Shown piece by piece: positions 8,044-15,884 of a DNA stretch of 24,450 bases (position 1 is the stretch's first letter; each line of letters begins with the position of its first letter). A program made the translations under genes and the position numbers. The DNA is taken from assembly GCA_045589455.1 (NCBI GenBank), contig JAZNPC010000071.1:1-24450 (forward strand), read 5' to 3'. This stretch comes from RGIG990 sp045589455. Its GTDB lineage: Bacteria; Verrucomicrobiota; Kiritimatiellia; RFP12; UBA3636. Under the pieces are notes generated by a model. That model had not been told where the DNA came from. It searched no databases and saw nothing but the letters and a program-made list of their open reading frames with translations.

Positions 8044-8050
8044 CCTCCTT
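8044..8050 (-). promoter_or_regulatory. Ribosome binding site that fixes the AUC start of infC
   Basis: AAGGAGG on the minus strand, with spacer TTTGTC before ATC (8037-8035). This strong, ideally spaced site decides the start codon. Confidence 0.85.
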
Positions 8051-8080
8051 ATCAGTAACAATTAATATTGTTTTTGTTCT

Positions 8081-9793
8081 TTATTTTTTCACTGCTTCTT
8101 GGAAATAAGCAATAAATTCTTCTACGGACATAGCACCTACATCGCCTTCGCCACGAACGCGAACAGATAGTGTGCCTTGCTCTGCCTCACGCTTACCAAT
8201 GATAAGCATAATAGGTACCTTCTCCTCTTGAGCACGGCGAATTTTTGCACCTAGCTTATCAGCATGTGAGTCGATGCTTACACGTACATCCTGAGCCAAT
8301 AGCTGCTCCTGTACTTCCTTAGCACGATCTAGCTGTGCATCTGTCAAAGGTAGAATACGTACCTGCTCAGCTGCTAGCCATACTGGGAATGCACCTGCAT
8401 AGTGCTCAATTAGGATACCAAAGAAGCGCTCAATAGAACCAAGCAATGCACGGTGTACCATGTATGGACGATGTGCAGCACCATCTGAACCAATGTAGGT
8501 TAGATTAAAGCGCTCTGGTAGGTTAAAGTCAAATTGGATTGTACCAAGCTGCCACTCACGGCCAATTGCATCCTTAATCTTTAGGTCGATTTTTGGACCA
8601 TAGAATGCGCCACCGCCTTGGTCAATCTGGTAATCAATACCCTCTGACTTTAAAGCAGCCTCCAAAGAGTGAGTTGCCTGCTCCCAACGCTCTGGGTCAC
8701 CAACTGCTTTGTCTGGACGAGTTGAAAGATATGCTGCAATCTCGTTAAAGCCGAAGCGACGTAGGATACGCAATGCGAAGCCAACTGTTGTACGTATTTC
8801 CTCAACGATAGATTCTGGTGTGCAGAAAATGTGAGCATCGTCCTGAGTAAAGCCACGAACACGTAGTAGACCATGCAATACACCGCTCTTCTCATAGCGA
8901 TATACTGTACCTAGCTCTGCCCAACGTAGAGGAAGATCGCGGTATGAACGCATCTGGCTCTTGTAAACCTGAATGTGGAATGGGCAGTTCATTGGCTTAA
9001 CATAGTATGGCTGACCGTCAACATCCATAGAAGAATACATATTCTCCTTGTAGAAGCCTAGGTGACCTGATGTTTCCCAAAGATTTGCACGGCCAACATG
9101 TGGAGTAAATAGCATATCGTAGCCATTACGGAAGTGCTCCTTGCGCCAGTAATCCTCGATTGCTACACGAATACGTGCACCTTTTGGATGCCAATGAATT
9201 AGGCCAGGTCCTACATCATCATGCATACTAAACAAATCTAGCTCTGGGCCAAGACGGCGATGATCGCGGCGCTTTGCCTCTTCAATGCGATTGATAATTG
9301 CATCTAGCTCTTCCTGAGAAGCTGCTGCCAAACCATAAATGCGCTGTAGCATTGGGTTCTTTTCATCACCACGATAGTATGAGCCAGCAATAGATGTTAG
9401 CTTAAATGCCTTTACGCAGCCTGTTGAAGCAACATGAGGACCGCGGCACAGATCAATAAAGTTACCACACTTATAGAAGCTAATTGCTTCTCCCTCTGGA
9501 ATATCTGCCAAGCGCTCTACCTTAAAAGTCTGCCCTGCATCTGTTAGAAGCTTGATTGCTTCCTCGCGTGTCATCTCTACACGCTCAAATGGCAAATCTG
9601 CTTTAACGATTTCAGCCATCTTTGCCTCGATTGTCTCAAAATCCTCTGGAACAAGGCGATGAGGCATGTCAAAATCATAATAAAAACCATCATCTGTTGA
9701 TGGACCAATGTCTAATTTTACGTTTGGATATAATTCACAAACAGCTGCGGCCATGATATGCGCCGCACTATGACGCATCATTTCTATACTCAC
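8081..9793 (-). CDS. thrS: Threonyl-tRNA synthetase lacking the TGS domain
   Basis: Charges tRNA-Thr with threonine. At 570 residues it is about 70 shorter than typical bacterial ThrRS because it begins directly in the editing domain: HSAAH (His8, His12) and CRGPH (Cys116, His120) are at the very N-terminus, and the usual TGS ubiquitin-like domain is absent. The class II core is complete, with zinc ligands Cys270 (MNCPFH), His321 (DDAHIF) and His447 (YMVHRAL) at exactly the E. coli relative spacing; the anticodon-binding domain (about 470-570) is intact. The start is GTG at 9793-9791 with AAGGA seven bases upstream. The in-frame sequence before it does not resemble TGS. First gene of the thrS-infC operon. 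Confidence 0.94.
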   Translation of the reverse strand: MSIEMMRHSAAHIMAAAVCELYPNVKLDIGPSTDDGFYYDFDMPHRLVPEDFETIEAKMAEIVKADLPFERVEMTREEAIKLLTDAGQTFKVERLADIPEGEAISFYKCGNFIDLCRGPHVASTGCVKAFKLTSIAGSYYRGDEKNPMLQRIYGLAAASQEELDAIINRIEEAKRRDHRRLGPELDLFSMHDDVGPGLIHWHPKGARIRVAIEDYWRKEHFRNGYDMLFTPHVGRANLWETSGHLGFYKENMYSSMDVDGQPYYVKPMNCPFHIQVYKSQMRSYRDLPLRWAELGTVYRYEKSGVLHGLLRVRGFTQDDAHIFCTPESIVEEIRTTVGFALRILRRFGFNEIAAYLSTRPDKAVGDPERWEQATHSLEAALKSEGIDYQIDQGGGAFYGPKIDLKIKDAIGREWQLGTIQFDFNLPERFNLTYIGSDGAAHRPYMVHRALLGSIERFFGILIEHYAGAFPVWLAAEQVRILPLTDAQLDRAKEVQEQLLAQDVRVSIDSHADKLGAKIRRAQEEKVPIMLIIGKREAEQGTLSVRVRGEGDVGAMSVEEFIAYFQEAVKK

Positions 9794-9833
9794 GGTAATT
9801 TCCTTGATATAATTTAATGTATAACAAAACGGC

Positions 9834-9870
9834 GATGGGCATCTTCCTCACGATTGGAAAACTTGCCATC
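9834..9870 (-). promoter_or_regulatory. Hairpin in the thrS mRNA leader with CGU in its loop
   Basis: In minus-strand RNA, UGAUGG (9871-9866) pairs with CCAUCG further 3', and UUUUCC (9861-9856) pairs with GGAAGA (9847-9842), leaving an eight-base loop AAUCGUGA. The hairpin starts about 10 bases after the predicted transcription start and ends about 40 bases before the GTG. The loop contains CGU, a threonine anticodon, which recalls the anticodon-mimicking operator of E. coli thrS; that parallel is inference. Confidence 0.45.
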
Positions 9871-9885
9871 AACCAACTGATTAAT

Positions 9886-9915
9886 ATATTACACAATAAG
9901 TTTGACGATATGCAA
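9886..9915 (-). promoter_or_regulatory. Promoter of thrS-infC
   Basis: Minus strand TTGCAT (9915-9910), 18-bp spacer, TAATAT (9891-9886), about 95 bases upstream of the thrS start. The same two hexamers and spacer recur at the rubrerythrin promoter. Confidence 0.6.
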
Positions 9916-9958
9916 TAAAAAATTGCCTGAAAGTATTGAAAAACAAATAAAACTTTAC

Positions 9959-9988
9959 TTGAAAAGCACACTTAAAGATTGATAGAAT
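9959..9988 (+). promoter_or_regulatory. Promoter of the epimerase gene at 10041
   Basis: TTGAAA (9959-9964), 18-bp spacer, TAGAAT (9983-9988), 52 bases upstream of the ATG. It diverges from the thrS promoter. Confidence 0.5.
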
Positions 9989-10040
9989 GTAAATAGTTAT
10001 ATATTTATAATTTATTATTTTGTGTAAAATAGGAGTTAGT

Positions 10041-10829
10041 ATGGCTATTCGTTTTGGAATATGTAAAGATTTTGATAAGCTAGAGCTTGTGGCAAAGGCA
10101 GGTTTTGATTATATCGAGCCACAATTTCGCACATTAACAGCTATGAGCGATGAAGAGTTCGAAAAAACAAAAGCCAAGGTTGCTGAGTTAAACATCAAGT
10201 GTGAGGCTTACAATATTTTTGCACCTGGCTCAGTCCCATCATTGCGTGCAGAGGATATCGATTTTAACGCATTAAGCGAGATGGTTCACAAAGGAATGTC
10301 TCGAGCAAAGGAGCTTGGCGGCAAGATTGTTGTTATGGGCTGTGGTTGGCTTCGCCGTTATCCAGAGGATATGACACTAAAGCACGCAAAAGAAGAAACT
10401 GCCAAAACAATACGTTTTTGTGGTGACATTGCTGCACAATACGGAATTACTCTTGTTATTGAGCCACTTAATCTCCATGAGACAAATTTTGTTAACACAC
10501 TAAAGGAAGGCATTGAGTTTACAAAGCTTTGCGATCACCCTGCTGTTAAATGCTTGGTTGACTTCTATCACACATATAGAAATAGCGAGACAATCGGATC
10601 TCTCAAGGAAAATATTGCTGAAGTATATCACGCACATTTGGCAAGACCTAATGAGGATAGAGCATATCCAGAGGAAGAAGATCTTCCAAAGCTTGAGGCT
10701 TGGAGCCAGCTGCTAAAGGATGTTGGGTACGATTCTAGAATCAGTCTTGAATGCCATAGCAAAGATGCAGCTACTGAGGAAGAGGATATTTTACGCTCAC
10801 TAGCATATTTGCGTAAATACTTTAACTAA
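10041..10829 (+). CDS. TIM-barrel sugar epimerase/isomerase, D-tagatose/psicose 3-epimerase-like
   Basis: A 262-residue cytosolic AP-endonuclease-2 family barrel. The metal tetrad of ketose 3-epimerases can be read: Glu141 (IEPLN), Asp174 (LVDFYH), His199 (HAHLARP) and Glu237 (SLEC), plus His177; spacing 141/174/177/199/237 closely follows that of tagatose/psicose 3-epimerases. That supports a C3-epimerisation or related isomerisation of a ketose, but the exact sugar cannot be told. The start is the ATG at 10041, which has AGGAG five bases upstream; a TTG further upstream has none. A strong terminator follows. A clear but 5'-truncated paralogue lies at 13144-13512. Confidence 0.88.
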   Translation: MAIRFGICKDFDKLELVAKAGFDYIEPQFRTLTAMSDEEFEKTKAKVAELNIKCEAYNIFAPGSVPSLRAEDIDFNALSEMVHKGMSRAKELGGKIVVMGCGWLRRYPEDMTLKHAKEETAKTIRFCGDIAAQYGITLVIEPLNLHETNFVNTLKEGIEFTKLCDHPAVKCLVDFYHTYRNSETIGSLKENIAEVYHAHLARPNEDRAYPEEEDLPKLEAWSQLLKDVGYDSRISLECHSKDAATEEEDILRSLAYLRKYFN

Positions 10830-10840
10830 TCAGTATTTCA

Positions 10841-10877
10841 AAGCCTAAATTTAGCAACACATGCCGAATTTAGGCTT
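10841..10877 (+). terminator. Intrinsic terminator of the epimerase gene
   Basis: Perfect 11-bp stem AAGCCTAAATT / AATTTAGGCTT with a 15-base loop, followed by TTTATTT, 12 bases after the stop codon. Confidence 0.88.
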
Positions 10878-10901
10878 TTTATTTATCAGCGAAAATTTAC
10901 G

Positions 10902-11363
10902 ATGGAACTATATACAATATTGGGCTATGCCCTCTGCATTTTAGGTATTATTGGCTGCATTATTCCTATGCTACCAAGTCCATGGCTTGCCTATGCAGGA
11001 ATTTTGCTCCCTATGCTTTGGGATATCAATATTCCTGCTTGACAAATATGGGGAGGCTTTGCATTATGCATTATTGTAACCATTCTCGACTATATAGTTC
11101 CAGCAATCGGCACAGCCAAATTTAATGGAACAAAGTATGGTATTTGGGGCTGCACAATTGGTACCTTTTTGGGATTATTCTTTCTTCCAGCAGGAATTGT
11201 GTTAGGTCCATTTATAGGTGCAGTGATTGGTGAATATTATAAAAATAAAAACTGGGACACTGCACTACATGCGGGGATTGGTTCGTTTTTAGGATTTTTA
11301 GCTGGCACGCTAATAAAAATTATTTTGTGCATCGTGTTTATTTCCTTTATTGCCATTCAATAA
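10902..11363 (+). pseudogene. DUF456 membrane protein with an in-frame TGA
   Basis: Reading from the ATG at 10902 gives MELYTILGYALCILGIIG... with a TGA at 11040-11042 (codon 47), after which the same frame runs on without another stop to TAA at 11361-11363 (153 codons in total). The whole matches the DUF456 pattern: an N-terminal LGIIGCIIPMLPSPWLAYAG-type helix, then ILDYIVPAIGTAKFNGTKYG, then glycine-rich helices (FFLPAGIVLGPFIGAVIGE) and a final helix. The TGA replaces a residue before QIWGGF, where Trp (TGG) would fit by one base change. Likely a nonsense mutation or sequencing error; other genes here use TGG for Trp and are closed by ordinary stops. No clear Shine-Dalgarno precedes the ATG. 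Function of the family is unknown. Confidence 0.78.
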
Positions 11364-11415
11364 AGTATAATGCCAAAACGAAACCTTGCCCAAGCAATTA
11401 AATGATAATCTAAAT

Positions 11416-12519
11416 TTAATTTTGAGATTTAATTTTTAAGAAGCCCTCATCTGCCAAGCGGCAAAAGCGCTGTATTAGCTCAATCTCTTTAGGGTCATAC
11501 GGTCTATGACTAGGGCGATATAAATCGTGGAACCACTTTGTAAAATCTATTTCTGCACGATTATCCTCTTCATACCATTGCCAATGTGCTTCATACGGCT
11601 CATAGGTCTGATATTTTCCAGCAACAAAGCCCCAATTATAGCAACCAATGTTTTCTAAGTAAAAAAGAGGAAAATTCTCAAATACAGTATTACCAGTACA
11701 ACGAGCTAGCCACTCAGTATTGATAAGAGGACGACCAAATTGCTTTAAATATTTGATCACACGAATATGCTCTTCAAATTTACCATAATTGTGGTATGTT
11801 ATAATATCAGAATTTTCTATTGCAAAAATATCCTCTGGCATTGAAAATTCGTAATTTCTATCACAGCACCATGCAGCAATTGTAAGAGGTTGTGAAGGAT
11901 TTATTGCACGTACAACCCTAACCATTCTTTCAAGAATGGGAAGAGTGATACCACTTCTTTGACTATTACCGGGCTCATTAAACAAATCCCACATTATGAT
12001 GCTAGAATCATCCTTGTATAGAGAAACGATTTCCTCAACCATGCGAAAATAATCGTTTGCCGTGGCAGGGTCATCAAGATAGAAATGGGGAGCAGGGCCA
12101 TTGTGTCGCCCGTGCTGAGAATGCTTTCTGCCTCCATGATACCCCCAATCACAATGCTGCTCTCCAATATATGGCATTTTCCAAAGCTCTGTTTTTGGTG
12201 GCATACAATCGTTAGCAAGAACAATCATGCAAGATATACCAAACTTATCGCAAAGAGAAATATAACGTTCAAAACGCTCTAAGAAGCCATCGTGCTCTTC
12301 CTTCCAAACGACATATTCTAGTATCAAGCGTACAGAGTTATATCCAAGCTCCTTCATTAGGGCTAGTTCAGCCTCGGTTGTCTGCATTCTTTCTTCAAAA
12401 TGTAGTGCTTGCCATTGATCCACGCGATTTATGCAATCTGCACTCATATAATTACAGCCACGTATCCAAGAACGAGAATTATACCACTCCCATGCCTTTT
12501 CTCTAGACCACCTATTCAT
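11416..12519 (-). CDS. GH5-like glycoside hydrolase, cytosolic
   Basis: A 367-residue single-domain (beta/alpha)8 glycosidase of the cellulase-like GH5/clan GH-A type. Acid/base Glu182 lies in the diagnostic LFNEPG motif at the end of strand 4, nucleophile Glu269 in LINTEWL at strand 7, with YHNYG (His243) and CYNWGF (Trp296) at the usual strand 6 and 8 positions. There is no signal peptide, so it probably acts on imported oligosaccharides. AGGTG precedes the ATG by four bases. It lies 41 bases downstream of the truncated LamG-like gene on the same strand and ends 52 bases from the end of the DUF456 pseudogene (convergent). Substrate unknown. Confidence 0.87.
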   Translation of the reverse strand: MNRWSREKAWEWYNSRSWIRGCNYMSADCINRVDQWQALHFEERMQTTEAELALMKELGYNSVRLILEYVVWKEEHDGFLERFERYISLCDKFGISCMIVLANDCMPPKTELWKMPYIGEQHCDWGYHGGRKHSQHGRHNGPAPHFYLDDPATANDYFRMVEEIVSLYKDDSSIIMWDLFNEPGNSQRSGITLPILERMVRVVRAINPSQPLTIAAWCCDRNYEFSMPEDIFAIENSDIITYHNYGKFEEHIRVIKYLKQFGRPLINTEWLARCTGNTVFENFPLFYLENIGCYNWGFVAGKYQTYEPYEAHWQWYEEDNRAEIDFTKWFHDLYRPSHRPYDPKEIELIQRFCRLADEGFLKIKSQN

Positions 12520-12560
12520 AACACACCTGCAACGGCTTAATTTTGTTTTTGTAATAAATT

Positions 12561-13143
12561 CTATCTAATAACGATAAATGTACTATTAAAATATGGACCA
12601 ACAATTTGTCCATAGTCCCAAAGACCAGATACACTCTGAGCAACATATACCTTCTGCTCTACCGTGTCATAAAAGCCTGGCTCCATATTGTCAGCAAGCA
12701 CAGGAACAAAGTTTCTCACAAGAACATCATCCTGCCAAATTTTCATAGAATAAATGCGTGCTGAGGAATAATAATAAGCAACGCCACCGACATTCTCAGC
12801 AAAGATATACATTGGAAGAGCTGTATCTATCTCATCTGCCATTGTGCCTGAATAAACTAGCTGATCATCGACATAAATTGTCTGAGAATTCTTCTTATTG
12901 TCTGACACTATTTTATATCGACGTCCCACCTCAAGATAATTTTTTGTATAGACAAATTTTACATAACCAAAGCTTAGTTCTTTATTGTAAGTATGGATTG
13001 GATAAAATCTAGAATCGGAGCTTGCGGATATTCTAGAGCCAATTAGACCGCAATCTGAGTCAAGTCTAATCCAAGCAATATCAGCCTCGACCTTAGTTCC
13101 GGATTTACCAATCACACCACAATCAATCCATTGAGAATTTGCA
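12561..13143 (-). pseudogene. LamG-like concanavalin-fold protein, 5'-truncated
   Basis: The frame encodes a beta-rich lectin-like domain: SQWIDCGVIGKSGTKVEADIAW, strands around DCGLIGSR, then YKIVSD, IYVDDQLVYSG and RIYSMKIWQDD, ending in the usual EPGFYDTVEQKVY...SGLWDYG tail. This LamG/ConA-type module normally sits at the C-terminus of longer exported proteins in Lentisphaerota-like genomes. Here the frame upstream of about 13143 runs antisense into the epimerase fragment, has no in-frame ATG and only a GTG at 13181, and shows no signal peptide. I therefore read it as the C-terminal remnant of a larger gene; if the GTG is used the product would be 206 residues. It precedes the GH5-like gene. 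Confidence 0.62.
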
Positions 13144-13512
13144 GAGCCATTGAATCGCGGAGAAACAAACTTTATCAACACTATTAAAGAAGGAGAAGCC
13201 TTTGTTAACTACTGCAAGCATCCTTCAATTGGTGGTCTAATTGACTTCTTCCATGCATTCAAGAACGAAGAAGACTTGGATGAGATAAAATCATGCATGC
13301 CTTGCATCATCCACACACATCTTGCTCGCCCAAACCACGATCGTGGTCGTCCAGAGGAAGAGGATATTCCTATGATGGAAAAATGGGCAGACATTCTAAA
13401 GGGTGCTGGCTATGATGCACGTCTAAGCCTAGAATGCGGAACAAAGCAAGGCTTAGACGAAGATAAGGAAATTGCTCTAGGTCTCGAAATATTGAAGCGT
13501 GTTTTTGGATAA
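13144..13512 (+). pseudogene. 3' half of a second sugar epimerase gene (paralogue of the gene at 10041)
   Basis: From GAG at 13144 the frame reads EPLNRGETNFINTIKEG, then LIDFFHAFKNEEDL, HTHLARPNHDRGRPEEEDIP and SLECGTKQ, ending at TAA 13510-13512. This aligns with the second half of the intact epimerase at 10041 from EPLN to the end and keeps its Glu, Asp, His and Glu metal ligands. The first half of the barrel is missing: a TGA stands at 13132-13134 just upstream and no start codon precedes the homology. Homology stops exactly where the antisense LamG-like frame becomes recognisable, so both genes lost their 5' ends at one junction. Probably non-functional. Confidence 0.8.
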
Positions 13513-13531
13513 GTAAATTAATTAAATAGGT

Positions 13532-14899
13532 TTATTTACAATATTCAGCAATAAGATCGTGTGCCTCTGAATCAACGATAACTGCGTTAACAAAGTCACC
13601 GATCTTTTTCTTTTCTGGCACATTAACAACAAAGGTTACGCCGTCAATATCATCTGGTGCCTGACCATCGGTTCTACCAACCCAAATATCATTCTCTTCA
13701 TCATAGGATTCAAGAAGAACACGCTCTACCTTCCCTAATCGCTGCTTAAGGAGCTTGCGGGAAATCTTTTCCTGTTGCTTCATAAGTGCCTCACGGCGAT
13801 CCTCTGCCACTAGTTCATCTGGTTCATCACCCATATCGTAGGCAGCTGTACCCTCCTCTGGAGAAAAAGCAAATGCTCCCAAATGATCGTATTTCACATC
13901 CTTAATAAACTCTACTAGATGATTGAAATGCTCATCAGTTTCTCCTGGGAAGCCGACAAGACAAGTTGTGCGAACTGTAGCATCTGGCATTGCTGCACGA
14001 ATTCGCTTAACGAGCTCAGGAACATGCTTTACTGTATCTGCACGGTGCATTCCACGGAGCACTTCCGGATGGCTATGCTGAATTGGCACATCAAGATAGT
14101 GGCAAATATGCTTACTTGTGGCTATTGTTTGCAGTAAATCATCTGTGATTTTTGCAGGATGACCATATAAAAGGCGCATTCTAAAATCACCCTGTAATTT
14201 ATCTAATTCCTTTAGGAGTCCAGCAAGAGTTGTGCCATCCTTAAAATCCTCGCCATAGCTGGAAATATCCTGAGCCACGATATTTAGCTCTTTATAGCCA
14301 CGCTTTATTAGTTGGCGAGCCTCCTCAATAATTGCAGCTGGTTTACGAGAACGAAGCTTTCCTCTAATACCTGGTATAGCACAAAATGCACATGCATGCA
14401 TACACCCTTCACCAAGCTTTAGATATGCATAGGGGCCACCCGTAAATACAAAACCATCCTCTAAAGGCTCAAACAAACGGGTCGGCAAGCCTGACTTAAT
14501 AGAGCAAAATGCAGAGGTTTTCTTTGCCATTATATCGGAAATAATCTGAGGAAGCTCATCCAACTGATCAACACCCACAACAGCATCTACTGAAGGGCAA
14601 ACCTTAAAGATATTTTTGGTATAGCGTTGTGCAAGGCAACCAGTGACAATTACTGCAGAGCAACTGCCATCTGCCTTATATTGACAAGCATTTTCTATTG
14701 CATCCACAGCTTCTTGGCGTGCAGCCTCAATAAATGCACATGTATTCACAAGAATTATATCAGCTTTAGAATGCTCTACACCAACATCATAGCCAGCCTT
14801 TAGCAGATGGTCTGCCATAATCTGTAAATCAACTAAATTCTTAGAACATCCCAAAGAAAGAAAACCAATTTTAATTTGTTTTTTATTATTTTTGCTCAT
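13532..14899 (-). CDS. rimO: Ribosomal protein uS12 methylthiotransferase
   Basis: Radical-SAM enzyme that adds a methylthio group to an aspartate of ribosomal protein S12 (Asp89 in E. coli). Domains in order: UPF0004 with the second-cluster cysteines Cys18 (LGCSKNLVD), Cys54 (NTCAF) and Cys88 (GCLAQRY); radical-SAM core with Cys166, Cys170 and Cys173 in CMHACAFC; C-terminal TRAM domain from about residue 390. The LGCSKNLVD start and the FCAIPGIRGKLRSR segment are typical of RimO rather than MiaB. The 455-residue length is normal. It converges on the epimerase remnant (19-base gap). Confidence 0.94.
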   Translation of the reverse strand: MSKNNKKQIKIGFLSLGCSKNLVDLQIMADHLLKAGYDVGVEHSKADIILVNTCAFIEAARQEAVDAIENACQYKADGSCSAVIVTGCLAQRYTKNIFKVCPSVDAVVGVDQLDELPQIISDIMAKKTSAFCSIKSGLPTRLFEPLEDGFVFTGGPYAYLKLGEGCMHACAFCAIPGIRGKLRSRKPAAIIEEARQLIKRGYKELNIVAQDISSYGEDFKDGTTLAGLLKELDKLQGDFRMRLLYGHPAKITDDLLQTIATSKHICHYLDVPIQHSHPEVLRGMHRADTVKHVPELVKRIRAAMPDATVRTTCLVGFPGETDEHFNHLVEFIKDVKYDHLGAFAFSPEEGTAAYDMGDEPDELVAEDRREALMKQQEKISRKLLKQRLGKVERVLLESYDEENDIWVGRTDGQAPDDIDGVTFVVNVPEKKKIGDFVNAVIVDSEAHDLIAEYCK

Positions 14900-15182
14900 A
14901 TCTCAACGAAAAAATATATATACTTTTTATTTTCTTTTTATTTTACCAAGCAAAGAAAGAAATAACAAGTATAATTCTAGTTTGGTGCAGTTCAGGTGAA
15001 TTGGATAATTAAAAAGATAACACAACCTGCGTGACGCCCGTGATAAGCATTCATTGTTAGAATGGTGCTAGAAGCCTTGCTCCAAATGCACGCCTCTACC
15101 ACAATTCCTTATTCTTCATTCACCGCCTAAAGTTGCAAGGGCGAGGTGCAGCCTATGAAGCATCTGCAACCATCCACGCAAT

Positions 15183-15884
15183 TTAGCGTTTACGTTGATA
15201 GCCACTACGGCAATTAGAGCAATAAAACTCTGGTCCAGCCCATGTGGTTAATTCCTTAGCACCACAAGACTTGCATTCACGCATCTGCTCGTGGCGAACA
15301 AGGCGTAATTCATCAACATGATCGTCAAAGAAAATTGGAGCAGCATCTGTGAATATATTTTTTGTATGCAATTGATTGCTAGAATGCTGTGCTTCCTCAA
15401 AATTACGCATAGTAACAACAGCTGTTTTCTTTCCAAGTGCTCTTATTTGTTTAATAAGAGGAATATAATCAGAAGAGCCACAAACAAATGTAGCAACATC
15501 ATACGTATCTGGAGAAGCATTGTTTTTCAATACTGAAGCAGCTAAAGATAAAGCAATTGCACGATCCTCGCTTATTGAGACATCTGATTTATAATCTATT
15601 GTTGAAGTAACAACCTCAAACGAGCATTCGCTCATCAAAAAATTATAAAATGCGACCTGCTTAGTAGAATTACAATTTTGCTTATTAATTTGGACTACGC
15701 CAAAATATATACATTTCACAACTTCTACTTCTTTATCAAAAGAAGCAGTAAGCCATTCAGATAGCAAGCTAGGAATTCGCCTATAATCTAGTTCAAATCC
15801 ATCTTGATTCTTCAAATTGAATAAAGCCTGCCTACTATGATAGAACCAGTTCCCATCAATAAATACCATTGCCTTTAATGCCAT
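15183..15884 (-). CDS. NYN-domain (LabA/DUF88, PIN-like) putative ribonuclease with zinc ribbon
   Basis: A 233-residue protein. Residues 1-180 form a NYN domain, a PIN-like metal-dependent nuclease fold: Asp10 and Asn12 (FIDGNWFYHS), Asp107 (SEDRAIALSLA), Asp129, and Asp139 in FVCGSSDYIPLI are the expected acidic/metal-binding positions. Residues 204-225 carry a C-x2-C ... C-x2-C zinc ribbon (CKSCGA ... YCSNC), which probably binds nucleic acid. Family members cut RNA; the target here is unknown. The gene stands alone, flanked by spacers of 283 bases (to rimO) and 150 bases (to the MITE). GGGG five bases before the ATG is a weak ribosome site. Confidence 0.83.
   Translation of the reverse strand: MALKAMVFIDGNWFYHSRQALFNLKNQDGFELDYRRIPSLLSEWLTASFDKEVEVVKCIYFGVVQINKQNCNSTKQVAFYNFLMSECSFEVVTSTIDYKSDVSISEDRAIALSLAASVLKNNASPDTYDVATFVCGSSDYIPLIKQIRALGKKTAVVTMRNFEEAQHSSNQLHTKNIFTDAAPIFFDDHVDELRLVRHEQMRECKSCGAKELTTWAGPEFYCSNCRSGYQRKR

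Noticed and set aside
9794..10019. T-box riboswitch in the thrS leader
   Set aside because: The leader is too short (under about 90 bases from the predicted start) and has no T-box sequence or terminator/antiterminator pair.
11040..11042. Stop codon reassignment or selenocysteine at the DUF456 TGA
   Set aside because: All other genes in the window read normally with TGG for Trp, and I see no evidence for a recoding element; a point mutation or sequencing error is simpler.
13150..13512. Short complete gene starting at TTG 13150
   Set aside because: The TTG is the Leu codon inside the conserved EPLN motif of the barrel; there is no ribosome site, and half of the fold would be missing.
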